In this document: one piece after another, positions 36,401 through 49,123 of the stretch
Layout of the letters: the number at the start of each line of letters is the position of its first letter
How positions within the stretch are numbered: position 1 is the first letter of the stretch
Origin: Rhizophlyctis rosea
Taxonomy: Eukaryota > Chytridiomycota > Chytridiomycetes > Rhizophlyctidales > Rhizophlyctidaceae
Direction: 5' to 3'
DNA: 64,000 bases
Assembly (NCBI GenBank): GCA_027596075.1
Contig: JADGJC010000119.1
Span: 1-64,000 of the forward strand
Translations under genes and position numbers: made by a program
Notes under the pieces: generated by a model
Seen by the model: the letters and a program-made list of their open reading frames with translations, nothing else
Told to the model about the DNA's origin: nothing
Databases searched by the model: none

Positions 36401-36547
36401 GAACAGGTGGGGCACGCGGCGTCAAATCATGGGCAGGGGTCTGATGGGGAGAGGGGTGGGGGTAGAGGAGGTGGGAGGGGACGTGGGCATCGGGGTGGTG
36501 ATTTTGGGCGAGGACGTGGATGGAGGGGAAGGGGTCGGGGTGAATGA
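33482..36547 (+). CDS. XRN-family 5'-3' exoribonuclease, short form with acidic insert and RGG tail
   Basis: Nine exons join in phase (33482-33585, 33646-33757, 33843-33956, 34011-34081, 34141-34252, 34316-34574, 34640-35517, 35591-35678, 35796-36547), 829 residues. XRN_N motifs: MGIPGIAAWLKKNYP, YIDMNSILH, AIDGPAPLAKLYLQKQRR, FTPGTEFM, SGANVAGEGELKI and IGSDGDIV with the metal-binding aspartates. After SDYLPKLP there is an Asp/Glu-rich insert of about 80 residues (34860-35100), then the helical region YLSGILWILHMYQTGTPSTYAYHYP and AYLTQLMSAMNPQDASSLL. The C-terminus is rich in RG and RGG repeats (36000-36545), an RNA-binding tail. It is shorter than Xrn1 (about 1,500 residues), and lacks the C-terminal SH3-like domains. 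It resembles Rat1-type length, but the acidic insert is unusual. Confidence 0.9.
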
Positions 36548-36735
36548 GTATGAATGGAAGTTTTTGGTTCTTATCTGTAAATACTTCAAAAATGCTCGGT
36601 GATGTAAGATACTCTTAATGACCAGCATTGAAAAATGGACATGTTTGAAGTAGTGGTATATACAAAAGCCATTCCCGCTCAAAGGAATTTGTTCAACAAA
36701 CTTTCTACATGAAAGAGGAAAGAACGGAGCCTACA

Positions 36736-37350
36736 TCATAACTCCTCCTCGGCCCGCTTGGCCAGCTCGTTCAACGCAATGATCTTCAACTCAGTCTTCC
36801 CATCTAATTTTAAAACCCCGTCGCTCTCATCAATGCTCAACAACCGACCCGTCATTCCGCGATGTTCCCCACTCGTGACCACAATCAAATCACCCTTCTG
36901 TGGCTCAACCATTCTGAGATTCGACACAGGCGGACTAATCTGCTCCTCCGTCTCCCCAACTCTAACCGTACAAAACGGGTCGGCAGCCCTGCCAAATAAG
37001 GCGGGCTCCTGCAAACCGGTCGTATCATCACATAACGGCGAACCGCTTTCGTCAACTGCAGGCATGACGACAGCACGTTTATGATCATATGTTCCCGACC
37101 GGAAAGACAATCCACTCGCGCCTGGGACGATTTCCACTTCCATTCCGACGATCAACCAATTACACATTGTAGTTTGGTGATTCGTATTTGTTGAGGGTTT
37201 CGATGGTGAGGGTGGGATTTTGGTTTGGGGCGTTGAGTTGGTGGAAAGTGATGTTGTCTGATTTGGGGTATGTGAGCATGAACGGTTTGGTTGGGTTGGC
37301 GTGACGAATGGTGATTGAGCTCTGGTATTCAGAGAAACATGTTCAGCCAT
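36736..37350 (-). CDS. SPT5 C-terminal repeat and KOW region (separate gene or fusion end)
   Basis: The frame reads 204 residues from an ATG at 37350. It begins with Ser/Thr-Pro-rich sequence (SPFVTPTQPN, STPQTKIPPSPSKP) like the SPT5 C-terminal repeat. It then has CNWLIVGMEVEIVPG and a closing KOW domain, GDLIVVTSGEHRGMTGRLL with SIDESDGVLKLDGKTELKI, and an ALNELAK end. This matches the last part of the elongation factor SPT5. The SPT5 body (NGN and earlier KOW domains) is not in the window. Joined through an exon at 37475-37394, this stretch continues in frame from TGS1, so it may be the tail of a fused protein, and the ATG at 37350 may lie in an intron. Confidence 0.75.
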   Translation of the reverse strand: MAEHVSLNTRAQSPFVTPTQPNRSCSHTPNQTTSLSTNSTPQTKIPPSPSKPSTNTNHQTTMCNWLIVGMEVEIVPGASGLSFRSGTYDHKRAVVMPAVDESGSPLCDDTTGLQEPALFGRAADPFCTVRVGETEEQISPPVSNLRMVEPQKGDLIVVTSGEHRGMTGRLLSIDESDGVLKLDGKTELKIIALNELAKRAEEEL

Positions 37351-37508
37351 TTACACTCAAGTCCCTCCCGCCACTTAACAAAACTGTACATACTTTGCGT
37401 GTGATTGTGGAATGGAGGATTTTGGAGTGTGTGATGTTGCCGGGGTGTAAAGTTCAGTGTAATTAACGCGAGGTCCTGTATCATATGGGTAAATTAATGA
37501 TTTTGCGT

Positions 37509-39018
<1,510 letters not shown>

Positions 39019-39365
39019 GACTTTGGGTGGGAGGGGCCAAATTTAGCCTTTGCTGCGCAGCTATTTTTGACCCAATGCAACCCCAGCCAAAATGTGGCGC
39101 AGTCCGTGAAACGCCACAGGTGCTGCTGCACAGCCATCGATGTCTATCTATCTGTGATTGCATCAACACATCTGCCACAGTGCAGGCCCGGCTGCGGTAC
39201 ATCGTGAATTTAGCAAAGTGGTGGGGGTCAGAATGTTTTGGCCCGTGGTGACCGAAATTCAACCGGGTGGGTTTCGGCAAAATGCTTGGCAGCGAGCGAA
39301 GCTGGCCAACGCGGTCACCTTAGGAGGTTCCGGGAGGCGTTTCTGTCATTGAAAATTCACGGTGT
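39019..39365. other. Intergenic next to TGS1 start
   Basis: No gene. It separates the minus-strand TGS1 start from the plus-strand open frame beginning near 39366 and should hold the TGS1 promoter. Confidence 0.4.
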
Positions 39366-40119
39366 GTGCGGGTCAATCGGTTACACAACTTTCAAGTGAA
39401 AGATGTGCAGATTGAGTCAAAAAAGACAAACGACTTGGTATGGAAGACCATCACGTCTTTGCTGCATGCGTTGTACATATTCATAAGGCATTACTTTCCG
39501 TTCACAGTTGAGACTTTGGGATACTTGAGTTCATTTTGGCCATTGGCATCCGAAACCAACCGCCGAACATGCATCGATGCCATCCTTGTGAAAGTTCTGA
39601 AGAGTGACGAATTTCATAGAAGTCTTTACCCATTCATTGAACGTGTTGTCAATTTGCCTGAAGACACTCCAGCAGGTCAACGTGCGCTGTCTGGACGGCC
39701 TAACTATCTGATTAGCCATGCAGGTGCAAACCGATTAGAAATTCAAAGCAATCCTCCAGAAGAAGCGCAGCTTCTAGTTGTAGAAGCGAAGGTCTCATGG
39801 GTGAAGAGGATTTCAAACAGCTTGCTGCTGGGCTGCCGCGATACACAAGAAGCGGAAGGGAGTGGGGAAGAAGAATTACAGAGTTTGGGGAGTTTTGGCA
39901 AATGGGCCCTTATGCGGGTTTTGCTGCATGGATCAAGAAGGGAAGCTGTTGGTGACCAAAAACCCACTTGTGGCTGATGTTAAGGGAGACCGGGAGGGCA
40001 CGGTTGAGTGGAAGGGCTTGTCGGAGGTATACAGTCATCTTTTGTATGTCTGCAGAGCAGCATACATGGCGAGCCTTACCACCACACTTGCTGTCTCTAA
40101 GACCGACTTGAGCGCGTGA
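39366..40119 (+). pseudogene. PD-(D/E)XK-type nuclease-like gene broken by two frameshifts
   Basis: No ATG opens the frame, so the 5' end is missing or spliced from upstream. The frame gives GRPNYLISHAGANRLEI and then AQLLVVEAK, the metal-binding E-x-K strand of this nuclease fold. The next conserved helix (EDFKQLAAG) lies in a second frame (about 39798-39830). The following strand (AAAIHKKRKGVGKKNYRVWG then VLANGPLCGF) lies in a third (39836-40119). No intron of workable size links them. The family is common in fungal genomes near repeats and in secreted Crinkler-like proteins. I conclude it is a decayed copy, unless the sequence has errors. Confidence 0.6.
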
Positions 40120-40686
40120 GGATGTGTAAGAATTGTAAATATATTGTATATAGATCAATCAGATTGTGTAAATAGAGAGGGGGGCGAGCATCTGGTGTAC
40201 ATGGTCTCTGTGTGTTGGTAGCGACCTCTCGATTTGGAGGAAGGCGCTGAAAGCATAAGTGGACCAAGCAGCACCAATGAATGCAAGCTTGAGGCAAGGG
40301 GCTCATGGTCAACATGAACGCCAAGTGCACTGAATTTAATGCATTGCAGAAGGGGATTCACATTTCTGGACCATGCGATGTTCCACTGCGCACGTTGAGA
40401 ACTTTGAGATCATACGAAATGCAAAGTATCGGCATCGACTGCGCCGTTGGTTTGTTCGTACTGTTCGACTGATATTTTGAGCTGCGAATATTGTGTGGCG
40501 GAATGCAATCGTGACTGCGCCGCCCAAGCCAGTCTATCAGGTGTTCCATCACCTTGCAACGACAACCCAGCACGTCTTGCAAGACAAAATTCAGCCTTTC
40601 CCACGCTTCACTTCCTTCTCCTTCCCACGTTCCCAACTTCCCACGCGACCTCCACTTCCGGTGACTTCCTTTGCTATCACAACAAT
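40120..40686. other. Intergenic, promoter of the MCM-like gene
   Basis: No gene. The right end is C/T-rich (40600-40660), as in many fungal promoters. Confidence 0.4.
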
Positions 40687-43600
40687 ATGGATCTGCCAAC
40701 AACACCAAGCTCGTCTACGAGTGCACCCTTGACGTCCACTCCCGATTTGGGAAACAACTCACATAGTAATATCCGCGAAAGGTTCGCATACAAGAAGCCT
40801 CGGAAAATAAGCGCACAGCAGCAGGTATGCCACGTACCTCAAACACTACTGCCTTCATCTGAGAGTCTTTTCTGATGACCATCATCAAACAGATTTCGTT
40901 CATAACGCCTTCGCCCACCCTCTCTCACTCCAAACAATCGACGCCGGCTCCTGGGACCGAGAGTTTTGTCTCAACCCCAACAAACAGAGCAGTACACGCG
41001 CCAGTATTTGAGACAACGCAATATCCGTCACCTGCTCCCACGGGGTCTTCAGGCACGCCAAGTTCTTCTCACAGCAGTTCGGCGCGCCCCCCATCGCCAT
41101 CAGCTACATCCTCTGACGAGAGCAGCCCGTTCGCAGACTCCCACAGGGCAGAGACTCCAAGATATGCGACCTATGCTCCTTCGAGCGACTCAACAACAAG
41201 CGATGATCAGCAAGATCATACGGGCACGGAAACAGTCGATTGCTCCATGGAAATTGACACAAATTCTGGAGTTGATTTTGAGGATGGAGAATCGGAAGAC
41301 AGTGACAGTGAGAAACACAATGGAGTGTTGCAGAACGACTATCAAATGAAGGGGGAGCAACCCGCTAGCCTGAAGGAGGGGAAGGCAAGTTGCACTGACA
41401 AAACCATTCAATGTACGTGCTTTGATGTTTCATTGCGTTTGTCGTTTCACATTGTTAATCATTTCGCAGATTTGGAGTTACATCACATGAAAGACATCCA
41501 GCGGGCTCTCTTTGAGTCACAAAGATCTCGCCAACTGGTACGAGGGAATGGAATTGCATACTGTTTATCCTGAGTTACGCAATCACTCATCGATTTTCCA
41601 AAGCGTAACGGCTCCACCAATCAATATTGCGTGATTCTCAATATTGATCTGGCAATACTCATGGACTTTGAACGTGCGAGACTCCTCTTATTTCATCCGG
41701 TTCACAAGCACTGACATATCAGACATAGCGACGCTGGGTCAAGACCTCATGTGCACTCTATCGACGAGATTGAATGAATGTTTCGCGGCAGGTTTGCATG
41801 CAGGCTTCATTGTTTACTAACAACAGTATGGTAAACAAAACATATTTTCAGCCTCTCATCGATTGATTCAAGCCGCATTGGGAACATATGCGGTAGTACT
41901 GCCTGAAACTGTGCGAGTGAATGTGCGGATTACACATATGCCCGCTGTACAAGAGTAAGATCGGGCATTCACTTGCAACGTCAGTTGACACCCAGCTGAT
42001 GCATACCTCAGACTCCATGTGATCAACTTTCGCTCAGCACACCAAATGGCAAGTGATAGCGACACTGCCAAATTGATGGCTTTCCGAGGAGTTGTCTCGC
42101 GCATGTGGGCCCCAACTTATGCAATGTACGATGTCGCATACCTGTCGTTGTTGGTAATAGCGTTCCTCACATGATTTCAGTTACAGCAAAATGTACCGTT
42201 GCGACAACGCAAAATGTCGGAACAAAAATTTCCTGTGAGTATGCGCGGGGTACGGTGAGAGCCGTTCTTTCAATTCACCGGGCCCGCAGTACCGTTACGA
42301 CAACAGCAAACAAGGCTTCCATTGTCAAACGGAACGAGCAGTACGAATGCATTGAGCTATCGACGAGGTAGGGCATGCGCATTGTAGGGCGTAGTGACCT
42401 GGTAATTGACGGTGTTTGTTAGTACGGAACTGCATGAAATCGATCTATCCTGCAGTCACTGCAGTCAGACTATGACGGAGTTGGTCGCAGATCATGTCCA
42501 CATTGGTGAGTGCCGCACTGGTCTTGCATGGCATTCATGTTTCTCACCAGTTGCCGCCCACATACAGTTCGACAACTTGTGGAGATCAAAAGTGGCATAC
42601 TTGATGGATGCTTCTCCAATTGTGAGTTTCTTTAGCCATCAGAACAGGCTCTTATCCTTTGGTTGTTGATGAACGTGCAGGTGTCAGGCTGCATTTGGAG
42701 GATGATCTGGCAGGAACAGTCAAAGCCGGCGACCACATCGAGGTCATCGGCAAACCAGAAAGATCTTTCAATCGCCAAGGTATTTTCAAATGAATATCTT
42801 CTTCACAATGAACCATTGGCTGATGCAAACTTCCAGGTCCTCAATACGGCGTCTACATCAAGGTATCAACTCACGAAGCATGCCTCAAAAATAAACAGTA
42901 TAATGACATCATTTGAAGGTCAACAACGCGAGGAAGTTGAATTGGGCTCCTGGCTTTCCGACATCGCTGTCGGCGGCCGAACATGAGACGTGGAGCATCC
43001 GAACCAAAATGCCAGATTTGTTTGGATATGGCACGTCGATGATCCCGTTGCCTATCATTCGTTTACAACAAAGTATGGATCTTCGTCAGTCTGATGTATA
43101 TTGCGTGATAGCTGACATTCTCCTTGATGATGTAGGCGGCGTCTCGCCCTATGTTTTCACGCAAACATTGGTGGACAGCTTTTGTGGTAGATGTCCATCC
43201 GCACCTTCGTCACCACTACGTTTCTGACTCTCCTCTCCACAATCATTAGACGATGTCGCTCCTCATGACCTGTATCGAAAGCTCAAGCTCTCCCTGCTGC
43301 TCAGGTGAGCGATTCCATTGTTCAACACTTCCTTCACGCACTGACACCCACCACTCAGCCTCGTATCAATTCCGTCAAACGGTGAAGATCAACCTCAACG
43401 CGACCGCAGAGAAAAAACGTCTGATGATCAAGAGCCAAGTCTCCGCCGAGCACTGAATGTGTTATTTTCGGTGGATTCTGAGATACCCATGTTGAATCGA
43501 TTGATCAAGAGGGCGGGAAGCATGCGCAGGTGAGATCCTGGTTCATCAGCCATTGCTTTGACATGTAGTGAAAGATCGTCAACAGGTTCGCATCATGGAA

Positions 43601-45293
43601 TCATGGAACTCTCTCCAAGAGGCAGCCTTTGATGGGTGCAGCTGGGACGAGTAAGCAGGAGGAGCAAAGCATTCAAGGTTTGCACCTTATGCCATTGTGG
43701 GCAGGAAGCCATCGGTCCAGCTCATTGAAAGCACATTCTTAGTGTCGCCACTGCTGTCCGCCAGGGATGGTGTATTGCAAGTGGATGTTACTACCTTGAA
43801 CAAGAAAGAAGCCATAGCAGTCGCTGATGGTATGAAAAGTTGCCTTGAGGAAGAGTGGCCCCATTAGACTGACCGTGTACTGATTGTGTTCATGTCTGCT
43901 TACAAAGCCATCGATTGTCAAAGAATGGAAGCGATGCTGGGCAATACTTTGACGCAATGGCCCCAATTCTGTTTGTGGTCTACGATCAATCACATTGGCA
44001 TGAAAGCCGCGAAAAGGCGAACGAACGAAGACGAATTGATGTCGTTGATGGTACGTCCCTGCATTATCTTGGCCAGTCTTCCTTCGTGTTCCGCTAATGT
44101 AAGCCTTGACCAGTCGCAATGCCACGACAACATCAAACCGGTCATCAGGTGTGACGTTCTATGTCAGCATTTCATGTCTCAATCGTTCTCACAGTCGGCT
44201 CTAGCAAATGCGACATCCTTCTCAATTTGCGAACATCTACAGACCCGAAGTATGATGACGCGATGGCGGCACACATCTTGTGGGAGGCCATGGGAGGTAG
44301 CCATGATCCCGACGAGAAGAAGAGGGGAAATCCATTCTACTTATCGCACGAGGATTTCATGCAGGTTTGCATATGAGTTGTGCGCAGTGGGAGAGGAGTA
44401 GATGAACTCATGGGACTCCTTTCAGTTCATTTACGTAGCGTCAAATATCGACGTTCAGTGAGTTTTCTTGCGATTGTCCTTTCAGTTTGGTCTCTGCGTT
44501 CACACGTGGAATTTGAAGGATGACCTCCGAATGCCAATCCTTCCTCCGCATGTACTTTGCGGCGCTTCGCCGGCTTGTTGGAAGTATTTCGTTGGGACAT
44601 GAGTCAATGTTCGCCACCATGGAGGTAAGGGCATCACCAACAGTTTGCGTAAGTGTGGCCGCTACATAACCGCATATTGCACAACAGACGCTGATACGGA
44701 TCGCGACCTCGCACGCTAAGGTGAGGGTGATTTACATGTTTGTTTACGCCTGGAAGCGGCAATTATTGACTGAGCATCCATCTGCGACAACTTAACAGCT
44801 CTGCCTGCGCGACAAAGCCCTTGTGGACGATGCGCTGATCAGCGTCATGCTGGTGGAAGAAAGCATGAGCTTGGCGTACAACGTCTCTATCCTGGGATTC
44901 AAGTCCTTGCCGCAAGACCAGGAAAATTTGCAAGTATTGTATGGTCAGCCGGCGGTCGGCGGCGGCAGTGGTGAGGGTGAGGTACCGGATCAGAATGAGG
45001 TATGGAACCAGTTACTTGATGTGCCATGCGGGAGAAGAAACTCTGGATACTTAGCGGACTTTTACCAGGATGTCGATTCCATGTCCGAAAGCCAGGATGT
45101 TATGTCGGGGGTTGCGGATGATAGGGATCGAAGTATTACCCGGTGCGGACTATTTGCCTCTTTGCTTTGTCATGGATATGTCGCTGATAGCTTTTCTTCC
45201 CCGCCGATGAACAGGTTGTACGCGAGGGTTATTGACGTGTTTCAAAAGTATGGCACGGATTGTGGGCCGCCTCCATCGGTGGACATGATGTGA
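40687..45293 (+). CDS. MCM-domain protein, MCMDC2-like, Walker motifs degenerate
   Basis: The gene starts with a long Ser/Thr/Pro-rich and acidic region (40687-41400) of the type seen in nuclear proteins. The MCM core then shows in pieces: FRGVVSRMWAPTYAM and RLHLEDDLAGTVKAGDHIEV match the MCM oligonucleotide-binding fold. LYRKLKLSLLLSLVS and LNVLFSVDSEIPMLNRLIKR occupy the Walker A place without GxGKS. DGVLQVDVTTLNK occupies Walker B without DE. CDILLNLRTSTDPKYDDAMA and HAKLCLRDKALVDDALISVM with LVEESMSL match the C-terminal lid. Loss of both Walker motifs and the C-terminal signature fit MCMDC2, which in animals acts in meiotic recombination. Many exons are short and several boundaries are not fixed. 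MCM8/9 are less likely. Confidence 0.7.
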
Positions 45294-45717
45294 GGCAAGA
45301 GTGGGGTGTGAGAAGGTAGTAGCAACTGATTCATAGCATTAGGATATAGCAGTAGCGATGCATAGTCTGCAAATAGCGTGTCGCATATGTGTAGGTAGTG
45401 TTCAGTGTGTGATTAGTTGATGCGCAGTCCAGAATCTTCCGCAATTATTGTAATTTCGAGTGAGTTCCACCTACGGATATTCGGTCAATTGATAATTGCG
45501 AGGATGTATGCGGAATTCATCCACTCAATCATACGCAAAGTGGCAGCAAGCAATCATGCAGATGAATCAACACCGTACTTCGGAAAGAGCACCTCATGCA
45601 GTAAGATTCAAGGTCCAAATTGCTGAGCTTGGGAAAACATTTGGGTATTGGCTTATGATACAATTTGTACTGCTGATGGACGCTTTATGTGCATTCGGGC
45701 GGATATATGATGGATGG
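45294..45717. other. Convergent intergenic stretch
   Basis: No gene. It lies between the MCM-like gene and the minus-strand Gemin7-like gene. Confidence 0.4.
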
Positions 45718-46125
45718 TCATCTTTCCTCCTCCATGGCAGCAACAGCAGCCGGAGGCAGATCAAAGACCATGTAGCGCACGTCCCGACCTCTTAGTTGGG
45801 CATTTAGGATTGGACCAAGGGGTGTTTGAAGGTTTGATACGTTTATGGTGTCCCAGTTTGGGGTTGTGGAAGTGAAGGTAGCGGATACTTGTGTTCTGGC
45901 ATGTTTGAAATCAACGGTAAATTTTTGGCAGAAAAAGGCGGGGAAATTGGAAGGGTATTTATGTTGGGTGCGGGCTTACTTATCGTGCAAATGAAAAGTG
46001 GTTTTGGGGTTGAGGTGGGAGAGAGCAAGCGTAATACCCAGGTGCCTTTGGTGGCGAGTCGCGAGTTGCTGTGGTGTTGGAGTTGTTGTTGGTGGTGGGG
46101 TTGCATCATTATTTCGGAGGGACAT
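45718..46125 (-). CDS. Gemin7-like Sm-fold protein
   Basis: Two exons, 46125-45980 and 45895-45718, join in phase 2 across an 84-base intron with a good GTAAGC donor, giving 107 residues. After about 25 residues rich in Thr and Pro the protein reads RHLGITLALSHLNPKTTFHLHD, then TQVSATFTSTTPNWDTINVS and NLQTPLGPILNAQLRGRDVRYMVF. The FHLHD...V.A.F...N..VSNLQTPLG core and the closing DVRY strand match Gemin7, a small Sm-like subunit of the SMN complex that loads Sm proteins on snRNAs. The family is short, so the assignment rests on one conserved block. I call it likely but not certain. Written motifs are split to keep them short. Confidence 0.7.
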
Positions 46126-46964
46126 ATTGCGGAGGTTACTATAGAGGATGTTGGTAATAGCGTTGAGTGGAAACTGCAAAGGTGTGACGGTTTTGGCGGA
46201 GGGTGAAAAGCTGACGGACGGAGAAAATCACTTCCACCTTCGCCTCGGGCAGGGGTAAATGAAAAATGTGGCCAAGGAAGTGACGGCAGCGAGCGGAAAA
46301 AATCATACAGGGTCTCGACCGTGACAGCGTGGCATATAATCCAGATTCCCGGTAAGCCTGCCGCCATTGAATCCGGAGGTTACAGAGCAATTGCGCCGAA
46401 AGATCGGCCGCGTGGAAATAGGGCGCTTTGATAAGCTGGTACTGTGATACGAGAACCTCCGAGTAGTGGCAGGGAGGTGGATTACCGAAGGTACCATATT
46501 TCCGGGTCGGTGGAGAAATGCGTGCGGATGGATGCTCGTGGTAAGCAGGATGGAGAATGGTGCGATGCTGAGCATATGCAGGGGCCGATCTCTTGAATTT
46601 CTCCCCCCTTTGGTGACTGCCTCAAATTCATCCTGCTGCCTTCCGCGCCCATGTAACAACCACCCCGCTCTTTCTTCCCACAAATTATTCTCCCCATTAT
46701 CGATATCATTATTCATCCGCAGTAAAAGGGAACACTCAAAAAGCCCTCGGTTGCGTGTTTCCTATAATTTTCAATAGGAAAGGAAGCTGGTTGATACCGT
46801 GTGTACTCATCTCCATTCTGCGAGCAACGGATACTAATTGACGTCAAAACTTAGTCTTCCAAAGTTCTATCCTGAGCATATCATATTCTTCAACCTGTTT
46901 TTTTCGGTCTCGCGCTCGAACCTCCTAGTTTTTCATGCACTGACATCAAAATCAACACCTACCT
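46126..46964. other. Divergent promoter region, Gemin7-like / LONRF
   Basis: Open frames on the minus strand here are shadows of no recognised gene. The region separates two divergent starts. A CRE-like TGACGTCA (46840-46847) lies 118 bases upstream of the plus-strand ATG. Confidence 0.35.
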
Positions 46965-49123
46965 ATGCGCTATCTAGAATGTGCCGCTTGTCTAGAAACG
47001 CTTACGGAGCCCTACACCCTGCCCTGCGGGTACTCCGTCTGCAAAGCGTGCTTTCCTCCCTTAGGCGATGACCAAGCGGCGAACCCAACCTCTTCACCAG
47101 CCGACGACCACCATGTTCCGGCACATGCTCATCCCGACAATCATCAACCTGCAAAATCTGAAGATCAGATAGCCGAGCAGGAGCAACCTCACGCGGGTAA
47201 CCCTACCACCAACAGCCAGACCGATAGCCACGCATCCCCGTCCCCGACAGAGAGTCAGGATGACGTCGCAATCCCGCGATATGCGTCCCTCATTCAAACG
47301 TACACTTGCCCTGCGCGATTATGCCGTCGCGTACATCAATATCGTTTCGAACGGCTGGATGTATTGGTTCGAGACGTGCTGAGTGCGGTATCGGCTAGTG
47401 GTCGGGAACAAGCCAGCAGGACTTCAGGGAGGCCTGGCGTGGACGTTGCTGGAGCACGTGCAACGTCATCGGCTGGCGAGAATGATGCGATTTCTGAAAG
47501 CGCTGATGTGGGGCAGGAAAGGACGGGATCTGCACCGCCGGAGAACGACATCGGTAGAAGTCGGAAACGGCCGAAACGGGATGACGATGACACATCATCT
47601 GTATATAGTTTTCGGTCGGTACCGGAGAGGGAATTGGAGGGAATAACCAGCTTGACGGGTATAACGCAGGATACGTTTGATTGTCACTTGTGTCTTACCA
47701 CTCTCTACGATCCTGTCACCACTGCTTGCGGTCATACGTGGTGTCGTTCCTGCATCATCACCTCCCTCGACCATTCTCGCTCTTGTCCACTATGCCGTAC
47801 CCAAATTCCCTCACGAGGTTACTTCATCCACAGACCTTCGAACCGAGCCATAACAAACATCCTTTTAACGCATTTCCGTGATCTATATGACGCGCGACGA
47901 CGGCAAACGGAAGAGGCATATTCTCAAACCCTTGCCGCAATCCCTCCTCAAATCGCATCCTATCTCAAATCTTCACAATCTTCATCAACGACATCCTTCC
48001 GCCCAACTGTAACGAAAATTCCCGTCTTCGTCTGCTCCCTCGTCTTCCCAACCTCCATCCAACAATTCCACATCTTTGAACCCCGCTACAGAGTCCTCAT
48101 CCGCCGCGCCATGCAAACCAACCGCCGGTTTGGTGTCTGCCTCCCGTCTCCGACACCAAGTGGGAACGGGATGGATTATCTGGAGTATGGGACGATTGTG
48201 GAGGTCACGCAGTGCGAGCCGGTGCATGGGAGTGAGGAGATGGAGACTAGCGAGGGGTTGTTGCCGAGGTACTTCATTGAGTGCAGGGGGGTTGTGAGGT
48301 TTCGGGTTTTGGGAAGGAACATGACTCCGGAAGGATATAATGAAGCCTGGGTGGAGAGGGTGGAGGATGTTGAGCCGGAGGATGAGGCCGGGATCGGTGC
48401 GGGGGGAGGTGGATTGGGAACTGTCAGTAGTAGTAGTCAGCCCCAATCACAAACGACGTCTTGGATCCCTCGCACATCATCCCCATCCCCATCCCAATCA
48501 CCATCAACGACATTCAACCCGCCATCCTACCCACCCCCACCCTCGCAGCAATTTGACCCGACGCACCTAACCCACAACCTACAAATCATCGAAACCTTCC
48601 TCCAAACCCTGTACGCAAATGTCCCCCGCCCCGCCTGGCACCACCTCCTATCAACGCACGGGCTCATCCCAACCGACCCAGCCGACCTTACATTCTGGCT
48701 CGCGGGGATTATCAACAAGTCGCCATACGAGAAGTGGGAGCTGTTGCGCATGACGTCTGTTGTCGCGCGTGTTGGGGTTATTAGTGCGTGGGTTAGGGAG
48801 ATCCAGATGTCGGCGGCGGCGAGGCGGCCGCCGGTGAGGAGGGGGAGTTCAGAGAGTGGGTATGCGGTTAGTGGTAGTGGTGCGGGTGGTGGTGGTGGTG
48901 GGGGGTATGGTGGGGGTTTTCTGTGTGGGGGTTGGGGTTTTGGGGTTGGGGTGGGGGGGGGGGTGGTGGGGGGGGTTTGGGGGGGTGGGGGGGTGGGGCG
49001 GGGAGACCTTCTGGGTATGTTCCTGCAAATAATGCTGATACTGATGGGGGTGGGGGGGCGGGTGGTGGTACTCCTTCGTCGCGGTCGCGTGTGAGCGCGC
49101 CGACTACTGCTGCTGGGGACTGA
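46965..49123 (+). CDS. RING / LON-domain E3 ligase, LONRF family
   Basis: One long exon. A first RING-like finger at the N-terminus (YLECAACLETLTEPYTLPCG with CKACF), a linker with acidic and Ser-rich stretches, then a second, classical RING (CHLCLTTLYDPVTTACGHTW, CRSCIITSLDHSRSCPLC). It is followed by a LON substrate-binding domain (FVCSLVFPTSIQQFHIFEPRYRVL and FGVCLP; then ECRGVVRFRVLGR), all cut here into short pieces. This order is that of the LONRF ubiquitin ligases. In the plain frame the protein stops at 49094 after a Gly-rich run. In the neighbouring frame after the G tract at about 48945-49005 the end reads RPSGYVPANNADTDGGGGAG and stops at 49123, which looks more natural. Confidence 0.85.

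Noticed and set aside
45843..46367. 174-codon minus-strand open frame
   Set aside because: The Gemin7-like exons lie inside it in another frame, with a proper splice pattern and family match. The long frame itself is Pro/Ser-rich noise.
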